From: Shewanella jiangmenensis
GTDB lineage: Bacteria > Pseudomonadota > Gammaproteobacteria > Enterobacterales > Shewanellaceae
Direction of reading: 5' to 3'
NCBI RefSeq assembly: GCF_018596335.1
Contig: NZ_JAHEPS010000003.1
Location: 62,001 to 126,000 of the forward strand
Length of the DNA: 64,000 bases
Part shown: positions 19,143 through 28,324 of the stretch, piece after piece
How the letters are laid out: each line of letters opens with the position of its first letter
How positions within the stretch are numbered: the stretch's first letter is position 1
The notes under the pieces: model-generated
Seen by the model: only the letters and a program-made list of their open reading frames with translations
Databases searched by the model: none
What the model was told of the DNA's origin: nothing
Made by a program: the position numbers and the translations under genes

Positions 19143-20051
19143 ATGAAACTGCATCAACTTGACCTTAACCTGCTGCTCGCCTTCGATGCCCTGATGACTC
19201 AGGGCAGCGTGACCCGCGCGGCCGAGTCGCTGTTTATCAGCCAGCCCGCCATGAGTCATGCCCTTGGCAGGCTGCGTACCGCTTTTGGCGATCCGCTGCT
19301 GGTGCGCACCCCGCAGGGAATGGTGCCCACGCCCCGCGCCCAGCATCTGCACAGTGGCGTGCGTCAGGCTCTAAGGCTGCTCGAACAGCAGCTAAGCGAA
19401 GAAGAAGCCTTTGACCCGCAAAGCTCGCGGCGCCGCTTTGTGCTGTGCACCACCGACTATGTGGAGTGTGTGCTGATGCCGCCTTTGATGCAGCGGCTCA
19501 ATGAACTTGCCCCCGGGGTCAGCATCGAAATTCGTATTTTGCGGGATAGATTGCCGGAGGCCGAGCTTGCCTCCGGCGAGATAGATTTGGTGCTGGGCTT
19601 TGATGAATATATGCAGGTGCCGGCCTATCTTGGCAAAGAGACCTGGCTCACCGAGCCATTGGCCGGTCTGGTGCGGGCAGATTTAGCCGGGGTGGGGGAG
19701 GCGATTGAGCTTAACCAGCTTATCGGTATGGCCCATGTGTTTCACTCGCCCCTTGGTACTTCTGAGGCGCGGCTCGACGGCTGGCTTGAGAGTCAGGGCT
19801 TGTCGCGGCGCATTTCGGTGAACAGCCAAAGTTATATGTCGGCGGCGGCGATTGTGTGCAGAAGCGATTATCTGTTGGTGTTGCCAAAGAAGGTGGCCGA
19901 TTTGCTGAGCGCGCATTGGCCGCTTAAGCGCTTGCAGCTGCCAGAGGATGTGCCCGGCTATCATCTTAACTGCGTCTGGCATCCGGCGCTTGGTGGTCAT
20001 CCGGCGCTGATTTGGCTTCGCTCATTGATGAAGGCATTGGTGAGCGGCTAG
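19143..20051 (+). CDS. LysR-family transcriptional regulator
   Basis: A 302-residue regulator. The N-terminal winged helix-turn-helix spans about residues 3-62 (LDLNLLLAFDALMTQGSVTR, AAESLFISQPAMSHALGRLR). A linker helix and a two-lobed effector-binding domain follow. It is transcribed away from aguA, so it probably controls the aguA-amidase operon, perhaps sensing agmatine or a related compound (inference from position). The ATG at 19143 gives the standard start MKLHQLDLN. Confidence 0.94.
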   Translation: MKLHQLDLNLLLAFDALMTQGSVTRAAESLFISQPAMSHALGRLRTAFGDPLLVRTPQGMVPTPRAQHLHSGVRQALRLLEQQLSEEEAFDPQSSRRRFVLCTTDYVECVLMPPLMQRLNELAPGVSIEIRILRDRLPEAELASGEIDLVLGFDEYMQVPAYLGKETWLTEPLAGLVRADLAGVGEAIELNQLIGMAHVFHSPLGTSEARLDGWLESQGLSRRISVNSQSYMSAAAIVCRSDYLLVLPKKVADLLSAHWPLKRLQLPEDVPGYHLNCVWHPALGGHPALIWLRSLMKALVSG

Positions 20052-20060
20052 GTTTTCTAT

Positions 20061-20098
20061 TTTCAGCAAATATAAAAGGTTTCAGCTGATATAAAACG
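20061..20098. repeat. 19-bp tandem duplication after the LysR gene
   Basis: Two units of TTTCAGC(A/T)(A/G)ATATAAAA(G/C)G, then a partial third unit (TTTCAAAAG). Confidence 0.75.
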
Positions 20099-20113
20099 TT
20101 TCAAAAGACAAAT

Positions 20114-20143
20114 AAAAAGGGCGACTCAAGAGTCGCCCTTTTT
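20114..20143. terminator. Bidirectional terminator between LysR gene and pepD
   Basis: AAAAAGGGCGACTC-AA-GAGTCGCCCTTTTT, a perfect 14-bp dyad between convergent genes. Confidence 0.95.
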
Positions 20144-20155
20144 ATGGGATTAGGC

Positions 20156-21616
20156 TCAGGCCTTGGCTGGAATACGCTCAAGCACCGCCAGCAGCAGCTG
20201 CCAATATTGGCCAACGGTTTCGATGTTTACCATCTCATCCGGGCTGTGTGGGAAGCGGATGGTGGGGCCAATGGAAACCATGTCCATCTCGGGGTAGGGC
20301 TTCTTGAACAGACCGCACTCGAGACCGGCGTGGATAACCATGATAACCGGCTCTTTGTTGTAGATGTCCTGATAAGTTTCGCGCACGATGGCCATCACAG
20401 GGGAGCTATTGTCCGGCTTCCAGCCAGGGTAGGCGCCAGAGAGCTCGATTTCACCGCCGGCAAGGTTAGAGAGCGCAATCAGCATGCCTTCTACCTGGCT
20501 GCGGCCTGAGTCAATCAGCGAGCGGATAAGGCAGAGGATTTTGACGTCAGAATCGCTGGTGGTGATCACGCCCACGTTAAGCGAGGTCTCGGTAACACCG
20601 GCCACTTCATCGCTCATGCGGATCACGCCGTTGGGGCAGGCGTGCAAGAGATCAATCAGGGTGTTCTGGCTGTGCTCGCTCATCACGCGCTTGGGCGCTG
20701 CGACCTTGGTCAGGGTCAGCACAGCGCCCGGATCGGCAATGGCAAGCTCGCTGCGCACCAGGGCTTCGAAGGCAGATACCGCTTGCTGCAGCGCGGCCAC
20801 TTCTTCTTCCGGCACCATGATGGTGACAGCCGCTTCGCGGGGAATAGCGTTACGCAGTGAGCCGCCGCTGAAGGAAGCCAGTTCAATCTGCAAGGCTTCA
20901 ACGTGTTCAAACAGGAAGCGGGCCAGCAGCTTGTTGGCGTTGCCACGGCCAAGGTGAATGTTCACCCCAGAGTGGCCGCCCTTGAGGCCAGACATGGTCA
21001 GCTCGAAGGTCTGATAACCGTCGGCGGGGGCTTCCCACACCATAGGCAGGGTGATTTCGGCATCAACGCCACCGGCGCAGCCCATGTAAATCTCGCCTTC
21101 CTGCTCGGAGTCGGTGTTGATCAGGATATCGGCCTTAAGCATGCCGGCTTCCAGACCAAAGGCACCGGTCATACCGGCTTCTTCGTCTATGGTCAGCAGC
21201 ACTTCCAGCGGGCCATGGGGAATGTCCTTGCTGCCAAGAATCGCCAGCGCCGACGCCATACCAATACCGTTATCGGCGCCCAGGGTGGTGCCACGGGCTT
21301 TAACCCATTCGCCATCGACATAGGCGTCGATTGGGTCTTTGGTAAAGTCGTGCACCTTGTCGTTGTTCTTTTGCGGAACCATATCGATATGCGCTTGAAT
21401 AACCACAGTTTTGCGGTCTTCCATGCCGGGGGTGGCCGGTTTGCGGATGATAAGGTTACCTACCTTGTCTTCCACCAGTTCCAGCCCCTGCTCGCGGGCC
21501 CAGCCCTGAATGTGGGCGCTGAGGGCGGCTTCGTGTTTGGATGGATGAGGAATGGCGCAAATCTGTTCAAACCACTGCCACAGTGGCTGAGGGTAAAGCT
21601 GATTGATAGCAGTCAC
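20156..21616 (-). CDS. pepD: Cytosolic aminoacyl-histidine dipeptidase (M20)
   Basis: A 486-residue zinc dipeptidase, close in length to E. coli PepD (485). Metal-site motifs are VIQAHIDMVPQ, TTLGADNGIGMA, TIDEEAGMTGAF and IHAGLECG; other conserved segments are GGHSGVNIHLG, LRNAIPREA and ETSLNVGV. It cleaves Xaa-His dipeptides such as carnosine. The frame is open to 21646, but GTG 21616 is chosen because GGGAG lies eight bases upstream and the length then matches the family. It appears to be a single gene. Confidence 0.96.
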   Translation of the reverse strand: MTAINQLYPQPLWQWFEQICAIPHPSKHEAALSAHIQGWAREQGLELVEDKVGNLIIRKPATPGMEDRKTVVIQAHIDMVPQKNNDKVHDFTKDPIDAYVDGEWVKARGTTLGADNGIGMASALAILGSKDIPHGPLEVLLTIDEEAGMTGAFGLEAGMLKADILINTDSEQEGEIYMGCAGGVDAEITLPMVWEAPADGYQTFELTMSGLKGGHSGVNIHLGRGNANKLLARFLFEHVEALQIELASFSGGSLRNAIPREAAVTIMVPEEEVAALQQAVSAFEALVRSELAIADPGAVLTLTKVAAPKRVMSEHSQNTLIDLLHACPNGVIRMSDEVAGVTETSLNVGVITTSDSDVKILCLIRSLIDSGRSQVEGMLIALSNLAGGEIELSGAYPGWKPDNSSPVMAIVRETYQDIYNKEPVIMVIHAGLECGLFKKPYPEMDMVSIGPTIRFPHSPDEMVNIETVGQYWQLLLAVLERIPAKA

Positions 21617-21843
21617 GGATAACTCCCGGCTCTTTACAGGTATCACAACTGGGCGCAGCGGCCCGCATTGGGCGCGAGTTTACCACAAAGCGCGGCAGAT
21701 AAGGCACTGGTGCACCAAGGGCGCTGGAATCCTAAGTTGCCAGCCCCGTTCGCCAATCCAATCTGGCGGGTGGTAAATCAGGGTATTTGCAGGAATAATC
21801 AAGCCAGCCTTGCAATACACATTCAAAAAACAAAGGAAGGGTC

Positions 21844-23373
21844 ATGTTTCAGGCAAAGTTTGTGGTTGAAAAGAATGAAGACGGCATTTTTGAGGGCGAG
21901 GGGTTTGATGCGCTGTTGGTGCTGACGCCATCCCTTGATGCTGTCACCCTTGATGAGGTGCGCCTCCTTGCCGCCCACGCCGGCAGTATCGATAAACGCG
22001 TTGGTCGGCAGCCGACCTTGCTGCTGGCGCCCGGGCTTGCCGGTGGCCGTCTTATCCTTGCGCCGATTAACACCGCCTATGGCGATTATGATGATGTGCG
22101 CTCGGTGGCGCAGGCTGCCCGCGCCGCCATTGCCATCGCCCGTGATGCCGGTGCCACGCGCCCGCTGCTTGCCTTATTTGGTCGTGACGATACGAACGAC
22201 GCCATGCTCGCCGCCGCCCTTGGCTGTGGTCAGGAGCTGTGGCAGGCGCTCGAAGCGCGTGAGCAGGGCGCAGCCCCCTGCAGCATTGAAACCATCGGTC
22301 TTTTCGGCGCCGATGAGGCACTTGCCACGCTTGCCCGTGCGCTGGAGTCCGGTCGCAACCTTGCCCGTGACCTTTGCGGCACCGAGCCTGAGCGCATGTC
22401 GGCGCCGGCCTTTGCCGATTACTGTGTGGCCGCGTTTGAAGGCAGCGGCATTCAGACCCGGGTCATTGAGGGGCGGGATGAGCTTGAGCGCGATTATCCG
22501 CTGTTATGTGCCGTTGGCCGCGCCTCATTTAAGGTGGCGCGCCATCAGCCCAGGGTCGTTAAACTTGACTATGTGGGCGAGGGCGAGATTGAGCGCACCT
22601 TCCTCTTTGCCGGTAAAGGCGTGGTGTACGACACCGGCGGCGCGGACATCAAAGTTGGCGGCGCCATGGCCGGCATGAGCCGCGACAAGGGCGGCGCGGC
22701 GGCAGTGGCTGGATTGATGAAAACCTTATCCATCCTCAAACCCCGGGGCATTCGGGTGATAGCCGAGCTTGGACTGGTACGCAACTCCCTCGGTGCCGAT
22801 GCCTTTGTGACGGACGAAATTATCGCAAGCCATGCCGGAGTGCGGGTCAGGATTGGCAATACCGATGCTGAAGGGCGTTTGGTGCTTGCCGACCTTCTGA
22901 GTCATCTGCGCCAGAAGGCCGTGAATGCCGTAAACCCCGCGCTTTTTTCGGTGGCGACCCTGACCGGACACGTTGTGCGCGCCTACGGCGGCTACCCTGC
23001 GGCCGTGACCAACGCCGCTGCGGCGAGTCTGGGGCTTGGGGCAACACTGGCTGAGCTTGGCGATCGGGTGGGCGAGCCAATCGAAGTATCGCGCCTGCGC
23101 CGGGAGGACTTTGATAAAATCCGTGAAAGTTCGGGCGCTGCCGCTATTTTGTCGTCCAACAATGCGCCCTCGTCGGTAACAGCCCGTGGCCATCAGTTTC
23201 CGGCGGCGTTTCTTATTAAGGCCTCCGGCCTTGATGCCCACGAACGCAGCAGTCAGCAGCCTTTACCCTACGTGCATCTGGACATTGCCGGCAGCGCCAC
23301 CGAGGGCGATCCGCTCTATGGCAAGCCAACCGCCTCACCTGTAACCCTGCTTTGTCATTATCTTACAAAGTAG
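21844..23373 (+). CDS. M17-family leucyl aminopeptidase
   Basis: A 509-residue cytosolic aminopeptidase. The C-terminal catalytic domain has the two-metal and bicarbonate-site segments GKGVVYDTGGADIKVGG, SRDKGGAAAV and the M17 signature NTDAEGRLVLADLL. The N-terminal domain is divergent. The metal-loop reading MSRDKGG differs from the MKYDMGG of E. coli PepA, so it belongs to a PepA side branch rather than to the canonical PepA/XerC accessory. The ATG at 21844 is preceded by AAGGAAGGGTC. It is transcribed divergently from pepD, so the two peptidases share an intergenic promoter region. Confidence 0.92.
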   Translation: MFQAKFVVEKNEDGIFEGEGFDALLVLTPSLDAVTLDEVRLLAAHAGSIDKRVGRQPTLLLAPGLAGGRLILAPINTAYGDYDDVRSVAQAARAAIAIARDAGATRPLLALFGRDDTNDAMLAAALGCGQELWQALEAREQGAAPCSIETIGLFGADEALATLARALESGRNLARDLCGTEPERMSAPAFADYCVAAFEGSGIQTRVIEGRDELERDYPLLCAVGRASFKVARHQPRVVKLDYVGEGEIERTFLFAGKGVVYDTGGADIKVGGAMAGMSRDKGGAAAVAGLMKTLSILKPRGIRVIAELGLVRNSLGADAFVTDEIIASHAGVRVRIGNTDAEGRLVLADLLSHLRQKAVNAVNPALFSVATLTGHVVRAYGGYPAAVTNAAAASLGLGATLAELGDRVGEPIEVSRLRREDFDKIRESSGAAAILSSNNAPSSVTARGHQFPAAFLIKASGLDAHERSSQQPLPYVHLDIAGSATEGDPLYGKPTASPVTLLCHYLTK

Positions 23374-23466
23374 CGGGTTTTTTCTAAACACTTGAAAATG
23401 ATAGGGTCATCTCAGGATGGCCTTACTTTTATCAGGGGTTGATCACATATTAATTCTGTTATCGAA

Positions 23467-23481
23467 TGTAATAAAATTACG
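23467..23481. promoter_or_regulatory. HexR-like palindrome, distal site
   Basis: TGTAATAAAATTACG is a near-palindrome and differs by one base from the HexR-type consensus TGTAAT-N3-ATTACA as I recall it. It is centred 52 bp upstream of a second copy. Confidence 0.5.
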
Positions 23482-23517
23482 AAAAAGCGCCGTTTTGAAA
23501 AAAAACACAGAAAAAGC

Positions 23518-23545
23518 TTGTAATAAAACTACGATTGGCTATACT
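23518..23545 (+). promoter_or_regulatory. Sigma70-like promoter overlapped by a second HexR-like site
   Basis: The -35 TTGTAA and -10 TATACT are separated by 16 bp. The second palindrome-like site TGTAATAAAACTACG (23519-23533) covers the -35 and half of the spacer, a position expected for repression. Transcription would start near 23552. Confidence 0.6.
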
Positions 23546-23604
23546 GGCTCTCGTTGACAGGGCAGAGTCCCCGTCACCTCTAGTCAATCCAGGATGGATA
23601 CCTT

Positions 23605-23669
23605 CTCCAGGGAACCGAGTGACAAGTTGTCTCCACGGAAATGAGAATCTCTAGCTCCACGGAACCGAG
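23605..23669 (+). repeat. Three spaced 15-mers carrying GGA
   Basis: Copies at 23605, 23631 and 23655 with offsets of 26 and 24 nt. The first and third differ at one position, and the middle copy differs at two to three. Confidence 0.85.
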
Positions 23670-23713
23670 CCAAGCTTTGCTAGAGTACTTACTGACTTGT
23701 TAATTTGGAGTTT

Positions 23714-23818
23714 ATGGCTATGTCTTACACTGGTAAAAACACTTACGTTTGGCAAAACACCTGGTTCAACGTGACTTTGCTGCGTGGTGGTCTGTACACC
23801 ATGTCTTTTAAGGGTTAA
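23714..23818 (+). CDS. Small ORF, 34 residues, function unknown
   Basis: An ATG at 23714 with TTTGGAG immediately upstream opens a 34-codon frame that ends at TAA 23818; a second ATG at 23720 is in frame. The peptide starts MAMSYTGKNTYVW and ends GGLYTMSFKG. It is rich in Tyr, Trp, Phe, Asn and Thr, mildly basic, and has no membrane helix or signal. It is too short for most gene finders. It could be a genuine small protein expressed from its own promoter, or a leader whose translation controls the RNA around it. Confidence 0.5.
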   Translation: MAMSYTGKNTYVWQNTWFNVTLLRGGLYTMSFKG

Positions 23819-24013
23819 TCGTCCCCTTTATGGCGATTCAAGGGCTTAACTACCCCTTCTCGAAGTAGTTTCCATCATCCATCAACCTTTGTGTTACTCC
23901 TTTGGAGTGATTTTGACTCAAGTTGTATGCTGATTTCGCATCTCAGCATGCCAAGGTTTTCCCGCTAGCGCGGTAATTCTCTTTCCCATCCGGGACGCTT
24001 GAAACATGTCTTT

Positions 24014-24040
24014 GCCTGCTCTTTGAGCAGGCTTTTTTTT
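24014..24040 (+). terminator. Strong Rho-independent terminator of the small-ORF transcript
   Basis: GCCTGCTC-TTT-GAGCAGGC followed by eight T residues. Confidence 0.93.
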
Positions 24041-24224
24041 GCCTGTTATTCAGGCACTTTGCAATCTGCGCATTCGAATGCAGCCCCCGCCGGTTCTCAC
24101 TCCAGCCATTTATTCTGGCCTGACCAGAGCAAACTCCCTATAATTGCGCCCGACTAAGGTGTTAAGTCATTTTTAACATTTCGCTCTGATACCCAATACT
24201 AAAACAAGAAAGGAACCCGGTTCC

Positions 24225-25514
24225 ATGTTAGAAAAACTCTTTAAACTCAAAGAAAATCAGACGACCTTGAAACAGGAAGTGGTTGCAGGGGTCACCACTT
24301 TTCTTACCATGGCGTACATTATTTTCGTTAACCCGGGCATGTTGGCCGATGCCGGTATGGACCATGGCGCCGTGTTTGTCGCCACCTGTCTTGCCGCTGC
24401 GGTGGGCTGTCTGGTGATGGGGCTTCTGGCCAACTATCCTATTGCGCTCGCGCCCGGCATGGGCCTGAACGCCTTTTTCACCTACACAGTGGTCGGTGAA
24501 ATGGGTTACAGCTGGGAAACCGCGCTTGGCGCTGTGTTTATGTCCGGCGTGTGCTTCCTGATATTATCGCTGGTTAAAATCCGCGAGTGGGTGGTGAACT
24601 CCATCCCCATGTCGCTGCGGATTGGTATCGCCGCCGGTATTGGCCTGTTTTTGGCACTGCTTGGCCTTAAGAATGCTGGCATCGTGGTGTCAAACCCAAA
24701 CACCCTGGTGAGCATGGGCGATGTGACCGCGTTTCCGGCGCTGATGGCTGCGCTGGGCTTTTTCCTGATTATTGCGCTGGTTAACCGCGGCATGAAGTCG
24801 GCGGTGATCGTCAGTATCCTGGCCGTCACCGGCCTTGGGCTGGCGTTTGGCGATGTGCAGTATCAGGGGCTGGTGGCCATGCCGCCATCGATTGCGCCTA
24901 CCTTTATGAAGATGGATCTGTCGGCGGTGCTGGAAATCAGCATGCTGTCGGTGGTGTTTGCCTTCCTGTTTGTGGATCTGTTTGATACCTCCGGCACCCT
25001 GGTGGCAGTGGCCCAGCGCGGCGGTTTCCTCGACGACAAGGGCCGTTTGCCGCGCCTTAAGCGTGCGCTGACTGCCGACAGTGTGGCCACCATTGCCGGT
25101 GCCACCCTTGGTACGTCAACCACCACCAGTTATATCGAAAGCACCGCAGGCGTGAGCGCCGGTGGCCGTACCGGTTTGACCGCTGTGGTGGTGGGCTTGT
25201 TGTTTTTGGCGGCGCTGTTTATCTCTCCGCTGGCGGGCATGGTGCCTGCGTACGCGACCGCAGGTACGCTGTTTTATGTGGCAATTTTGATGATGTCCGG
25301 TCTTGTGCATGTGGAGTGGGAAGACATCACCGAGGCTGCGCCTGTGGTGGTGGTGTGTCTGTTGATGCCGCTGACCTTCTCTATCGCATCGGGTATCGCC
25401 TTTGGCTTTATCTCTTATGCCGCCATTAAGCTGCTGAGCGGCCGCTTTCGCGATCTTAATGCCGGCGTGGTTATTCTGGCGCTGCTGTTTATCGCCAAGT
25501 TTGCCTACGCCTGA
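24225..25514 (+). CDS. Purine (guanine/hypoxanthine/adenine-type) permease of the AzgA-like NCS2 family
   Basis: A 429-residue transporter with about 12-14 membrane segments. Family features are the N-terminal stretch FKLKENQTTLKQEVVAGVTT, FLTMAYIIFVNPGMLADAG, APGMGLNAFFTYTV, VDLFDTSGTLVAVAQ and GTSTTTSYIESTAGVSAGGR. It should take up purine bases by proton symport. Which base cannot be told from the sequence. The ATG at 24225 is preceded by AAGGAACCCGGTTCC. It is separated from the upstream small-ORF transcript by that transcript's terminator and appears to have its own promoter around 24130-24190. No purine riboswitch was seen. Confidence 0.93.
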   Translation: MLEKLFKLKENQTTLKQEVVAGVTTFLTMAYIIFVNPGMLADAGMDHGAVFVATCLAAAVGCLVMGLLANYPIALAPGMGLNAFFTYTVVGEMGYSWETALGAVFMSGVCFLILSLVKIREWVVNSIPMSLRIGIAAGIGLFLALLGLKNAGIVVSNPNTLVSMGDVTAFPALMAALGFFLIIALVNRGMKSAVIVSILAVTGLGLAFGDVQYQGLVAMPPSIAPTFMKMDLSAVLEISMLSVVFAFLFVDLFDTSGTLVAVAQRGGFLDDKGRLPRLKRALTADSVATIAGATLGTSTTTSYIESTAGVSAGGRTGLTAVVVGLLFLAALFISPLAGMVPAYATAGTLFYVAILMMSGLVHVEWEDITEAAPVVVVCLLMPLTFSIASGIAFGFISYAAIKLLSGRFRDLNAGVVILALLFIAKFAYA

Positions 25515-25557
25515 TAAGGCTATGTAAGGCCCAGTGGCCAAAACCGCGGGTTGGATT

Positions 25558-25587
25558 AAGGGTCATACAGCGTATGGCCCTTTTTTT
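25558..25587 (+). terminator. Terminator after the purine permease gene
   Basis: AAGGG(T)CATAC-AGC-GTATGGCCC stem followed by seven T residues, 44 nt after the stop. Confidence 0.9.
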
Positions 25588-25697
25588 ATGGGATTTTTCA
25601 ACAAGCGTGGTTTTTGTGGCAAATCTTGTGGCTGCGCCTTGTGCGCGGCTGTCAGCCTTGGGTATAACAGGGATTCGGCTTTTTTACATGGATTAAG

Positions 25698-26879
25698 ATG
25701 GACGCGAGTGAGCAGGGCTACCGCCGGGTAGTGGTGAAACTGGGTACCAGCGTGCTGACCTCGGGCAGCAAATCGCTGGATAAAGCGCACATGGTGGAGT
25801 TGGCGCGCCAGATGGCGGGACTGATGAAGTCCGGCGTGGAAGTGGTATTGGTTACCTCGGGTGCCATTGCCGCCGGCCGTGAACATCTGGGCTACCCGGT
25901 ATTGCCCGACACCATGGCTCACAAGCAGTTGTTGGCCGCTGTCGGGCAAAGTCAGCTTATTCTCGCCTGGTCACAGCTTTTCAGCATTTACGGGCTTCAG
26001 GTCGGGCAGCTGCTGCTGACCCGCGCCGATCTGCACGACCGCGAGCGTTATCTCAACGCGCGCGATACGCTCAATGCACTGTTATCTCAGGGCATTATCC
26101 CTATCATCAATGAAAACGATGCCGTGGCGACTGCCGAAATCAAGGTAGGCGACAACGACAACCTGTCGGCCCGCGCGGCGCTCTTGTGTGATGCGGATTT
26201 GCTGATGCTGCTGACCGACCAAAAGGGGCTCTTTAACGCCGATCCCCGTAAAGACCCCAATGCCACGCTAATCAGTGAAGTTGAGCATATAGACGACAGC
26301 CTGCGCCTCATCGCCGGCGGCTCGGCGTCGGGGCTTGGCACCGGCGGCATGTCCACCAAGCTGGAAGCGGCCGATATTGCCCGCCGCGCCGGCATTGAAG
26401 TGGTGATTGCCTCAGGCCATCATCCGGAAGTTATCCGCAAAGTTGCTGCCAAAGAGGCGGTCGGTACCCGCTTTCTCGCCATTGAAAGTCCGCTTGAAAG
26501 CCGCAAACAGTGGATCCTTGCCGGCCCGAAGGCCCGTGGCCGTTTGCATCTGGACGCAGGTGCAGTAAAGGCTGTGACCGCCAGTGGCCGCAGTTTGCTG
26601 TCAAAGGGCGTAGTCAAGGTCGATGGCGACTTTGGCCGCGGCGACACCATAGAGCTTATCTGTCCGCAGGGGCGGGTGATTGCAAGGGGCATTGCCCGCT
26701 ATCCGGCATCAGCCATGGCCGCCATTGCCGGCAAACACTCGGACGATATCGAAACTGTGCTCGGTTATGACTATGGCGATGCGCTGGTACACCGCAACGA
26801 TATGGTGGTGCTGGAGCTTAAAGCCGATGGCGATGCCAGAACCTTAGCCGTTAATGAAGATACAGGAGCGCGCGGATGA
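25698..26879 (+). CDS. proB: Glutamate 5-kinase
   Basis: A 393-residue enzyme, the first step of proline synthesis, phosphorylating glutamate. The amino-acid-kinase domain (residues 10-260) has [59 protein letters not shown] and [17 protein letters not shown]-terminal PUA domain covers about 285-375. Proline feedback is expected through the kinase domain. It is slightly longer than the 367 residues of E. coli. The ATG at 25698 follows GGATTAAG. The stop overlaps the proA start (ATGA), so the two are translationally coupled. Confidence 0.97.
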   Translation: MDASEQGYRRVVVKLGTSVLTSGSKSLDKAHMVELARQMAGLMKSGVEVVLVTSGAIAAGREHLGYPVLPDTMAHKQLLAAVGQSQLILAWSQLFSIYGLQVGQLLLTRADLHDRERYLNARDTLNALLSQGIIPIINENDAVATAEIKVGDNDNLSARAALLCDADLLMLLTDQKGLFNADPRKDPNATLISEVEHIDDSLRLIAGGSASGLGTGGMSTKLEAADIARRAGIEVVIASGHHPEVIRKVAAKEAVGTRFLAIESPLESRKQWILAGPKARGRLHLDAGAVKAVTASGRSLLSKGVVKVDGDFGRGDTIELICPQGRVIARGIARYPASAMAAIAGKHSDDIETVLGYDYGDALVHRNDMVVLELKADGDARTLAVNEDTGARG

Positions 26880-28144
26880 GCGATAAACAGCTTTTATTAG
26901 AATCACTTGGAAGCGCGGCGAAACAGGCGGGCTTTGCCCTGGCAAACCTTGGCAGCGCCGCCAAAAACCAGTTGCTTGGACGCATTGCCGCGAGTCTTTC
27001 GGCCAATAGCGAGGCCATTCTTGCGGCCAATGCCCGGGATGTTGCCGCCGCACGGGCCGCCGGGATCGGCGAAGCCATGATTGACCGGCTGCTCCTTACC
27101 CAAAGCCGGCTTGATGGCATTATCGCCGATATCGACAAGGTCATAGGTCTTGCCGACCCGGTGGGGGAGGAGTTCGACAGCCGTCTTTTGGATAACGGCA
27201 TGCGTCTTATCCGTCGTCGGGTGCCGCTTGGGGTGATTGGGGTGATTTATGAAGCCCGCCCCAATGTCACGGTTGAAATTGCGGTGCTCGCCATCAAGAC
27301 CGGCAACGCGGTGATCCTTCGCGGCGGCAAAGAGACCCGCGAATCAAACCTTGCCCTTGCTGCGGCAATCCGCAGCGCGTTAACTGCCGAGGGTTTGCCT
27401 GCCGACTGTGTGCAGCTGATTGACAATCCGGATCGGGAGCTGGTGAGCGGCCTGTTAAAGCTGGATAAGTACGTTGATATGATAGTGCCCCGCGGCGGTC
27501 AGGCGCTGCAGCGGCTTTGCGCCGAGCAGGCAACCATTCCGGTTATTCTGGGTGGCATAGGTATTTGCCATCTGTATCTGGACCAAAGCGCTGACCTTGA
27601 GCGCAGCATTCCGGTGATTATCAATGCCAAGGTGCAGCGCCCGACCGTGTGTAATGCGCTGGACACCCTGCTGGTGCACGCCTCCCGTGCTCAGGAATTG
27701 CCTGTGATTGCCGCTGCTCTTAAAGCCAAGGGCGTTCGCCTGGTTGCCTGTGGGGCAAGCCTTGCGCTGCTGGGTGCTGCCGGCATCGAGGCTGAGCCAG
27801 CCGATGACAACAGCTTTGCCACCGAGTGGCTGTCGCTGACACTGGGCGTTCGTCTGGTGACGGATATAGACCATGCCATTGCTCATATCCGCCGCTTCTC
27901 TTCCGGTCACTCGGAGGCCATTCTCACCGAGTCGCTGACCGAGGCGAGCTACTTTATGAATAAGGTGGATTCCTCTGCCGTGTATGTGAATGCCTCGACC
28001 CGCTTTACCGATGGCGGCCAGTTTGGCCTTGGTGCCGAGGTGGCGGTGAGCACCCAAAAGTTGCACGCCCGGGGCCCCATGGGCCTTGAAGCCCTGACAA
28101 CCTACAAGTGGCTTGGCATTGGCGATTACACCTGCCGCAGTTGA
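26876..28144 (+). CDS. proA: Gamma-glutamyl phosphate reductase
   Basis: A 422-residue aldehyde-dehydrogenase-fold enzyme, the second step of proline synthesis. It reduces glutamyl-5-phosphate to the semialdehyde with NADPH. Recognisable segments are [34 protein letters not shown], the catalytic Cys in [13 protein letters not shown] and [18 protein letters not shown] near the C-terminus. The start ATG overlaps the proB stop. A terminator follows about 90 nt downstream. The length matches the family. Confidence 0.98.
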   Translation: MSDKQLLLESLGSAAKQAGFALANLGSAAKNQLLGRIAASLSANSEAILAANARDVAAARAAGIGEAMIDRLLLTQSRLDGIIADIDKVIGLADPVGEEFDSRLLDNGMRLIRRRVPLGVIGVIYEARPNVTVEIAVLAIKTGNAVILRGGKETRESNLALAAAIRSALTAEGLPADCVQLIDNPDRELVSGLLKLDKYVDMIVPRGGQALQRLCAEQATIPVILGGIGICHLYLDQSADLERSIPVIINAKVQRPTVCNALDTLLVHASRAQELPVIAAALKAKGVRLVACGASLALLGAAGIEAEPADDNSFATEWLSLTLGVRLVTDIDHAIAHIRRFSSGHSEAILTESLTEASYFMNKVDSSAVYVNASTRFTDGGQFGLGAEVAVSTQKLHARGPMGLEALTTYKWLGIGDYTCRS

Positions 28145-28210
28145 GTGACTTGCTGTTGAGCCAGGCGTTGTGACTTGCTGTTGAGTCAAGAGCTGTGATC
28201 TGCTGCTAAG
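28142..28210. repeat. Diverged ~25-bp tandem repeat after proA
   Basis: Two full copies and one partial copy of a GTGACTTGCTGTTGAG(C/T)CA-type unit directly after the proA stop. Confidence 0.65.
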
Positions 28211-28232
28211 CTTAGCTATCTGAATTCTGAAT

Positions 28233-28257
28233 GAGCCCGGCACTGTCCGGGCTTTTT
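28233..28257 (+). terminator. Terminator of proBA
   Basis: AGCCCGG / CCGGGCT stem with a T-run. Confidence 0.88.
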
Positions 28258-28293
28258 TATTGCGCCAGCAAGGTGTTACAGACCAAAATTGCG

Positions 28294-28324
28294 GATAAAA
28301 AAAGGCAACCCGGGGAAGGTTGCC
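28294..28324 (-). terminator. Minus-strand terminator, distant from the glutathione peroxidase gene
   Basis: On the minus strand the stem GGCAACC / GGTTGCC is followed by seven T residues. The nearest minus-strand gene ends 237 nt upstream, which leaves room for a separate small transcript. Confidence 0.75.

Larger units (their letters stand above)
23552..24040 (+). ncRNA. Candidate structured transcript with GGA-rich leader and a small ORF
   Basis: About 490 nt are bounded by a promoter and a strong terminator, separate from both neighbouring genes. The leader has three copies of a 15-mer: 23605-23619, 23631-23645 and 23655-23669, consensus CTCCASGGAAMYGAG. There are also GGA triplets at 23592, 23596 and 23707. 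A hairpin CTCTAGC / GCTAGAG (23649-23655 with 23679-23685) places a GGA between its arms. GGA in or near loops is the CsrA/RsmA-binding signature, so CsrA control or sequestration is possible (inference). After the ORF, about 195 nt include further dyads such as ATGCTGA / TCAGCAT. I do not recognise the RNA family. Confidence 0.5.

Noticed and set aside
23467..23533. TyrR-type box reading of the palindromes
   Set aside because: TyrR sites need TGTAAA-N6-TTTACA; these fit the 15-bp TGTAAT-N3-ATTACA pattern better.
24060..24224. Purine riboswitch upstream of the purine permease
   Set aside because: No purine-aptamer pattern is visible in the leader; only a short promoter region is seen.
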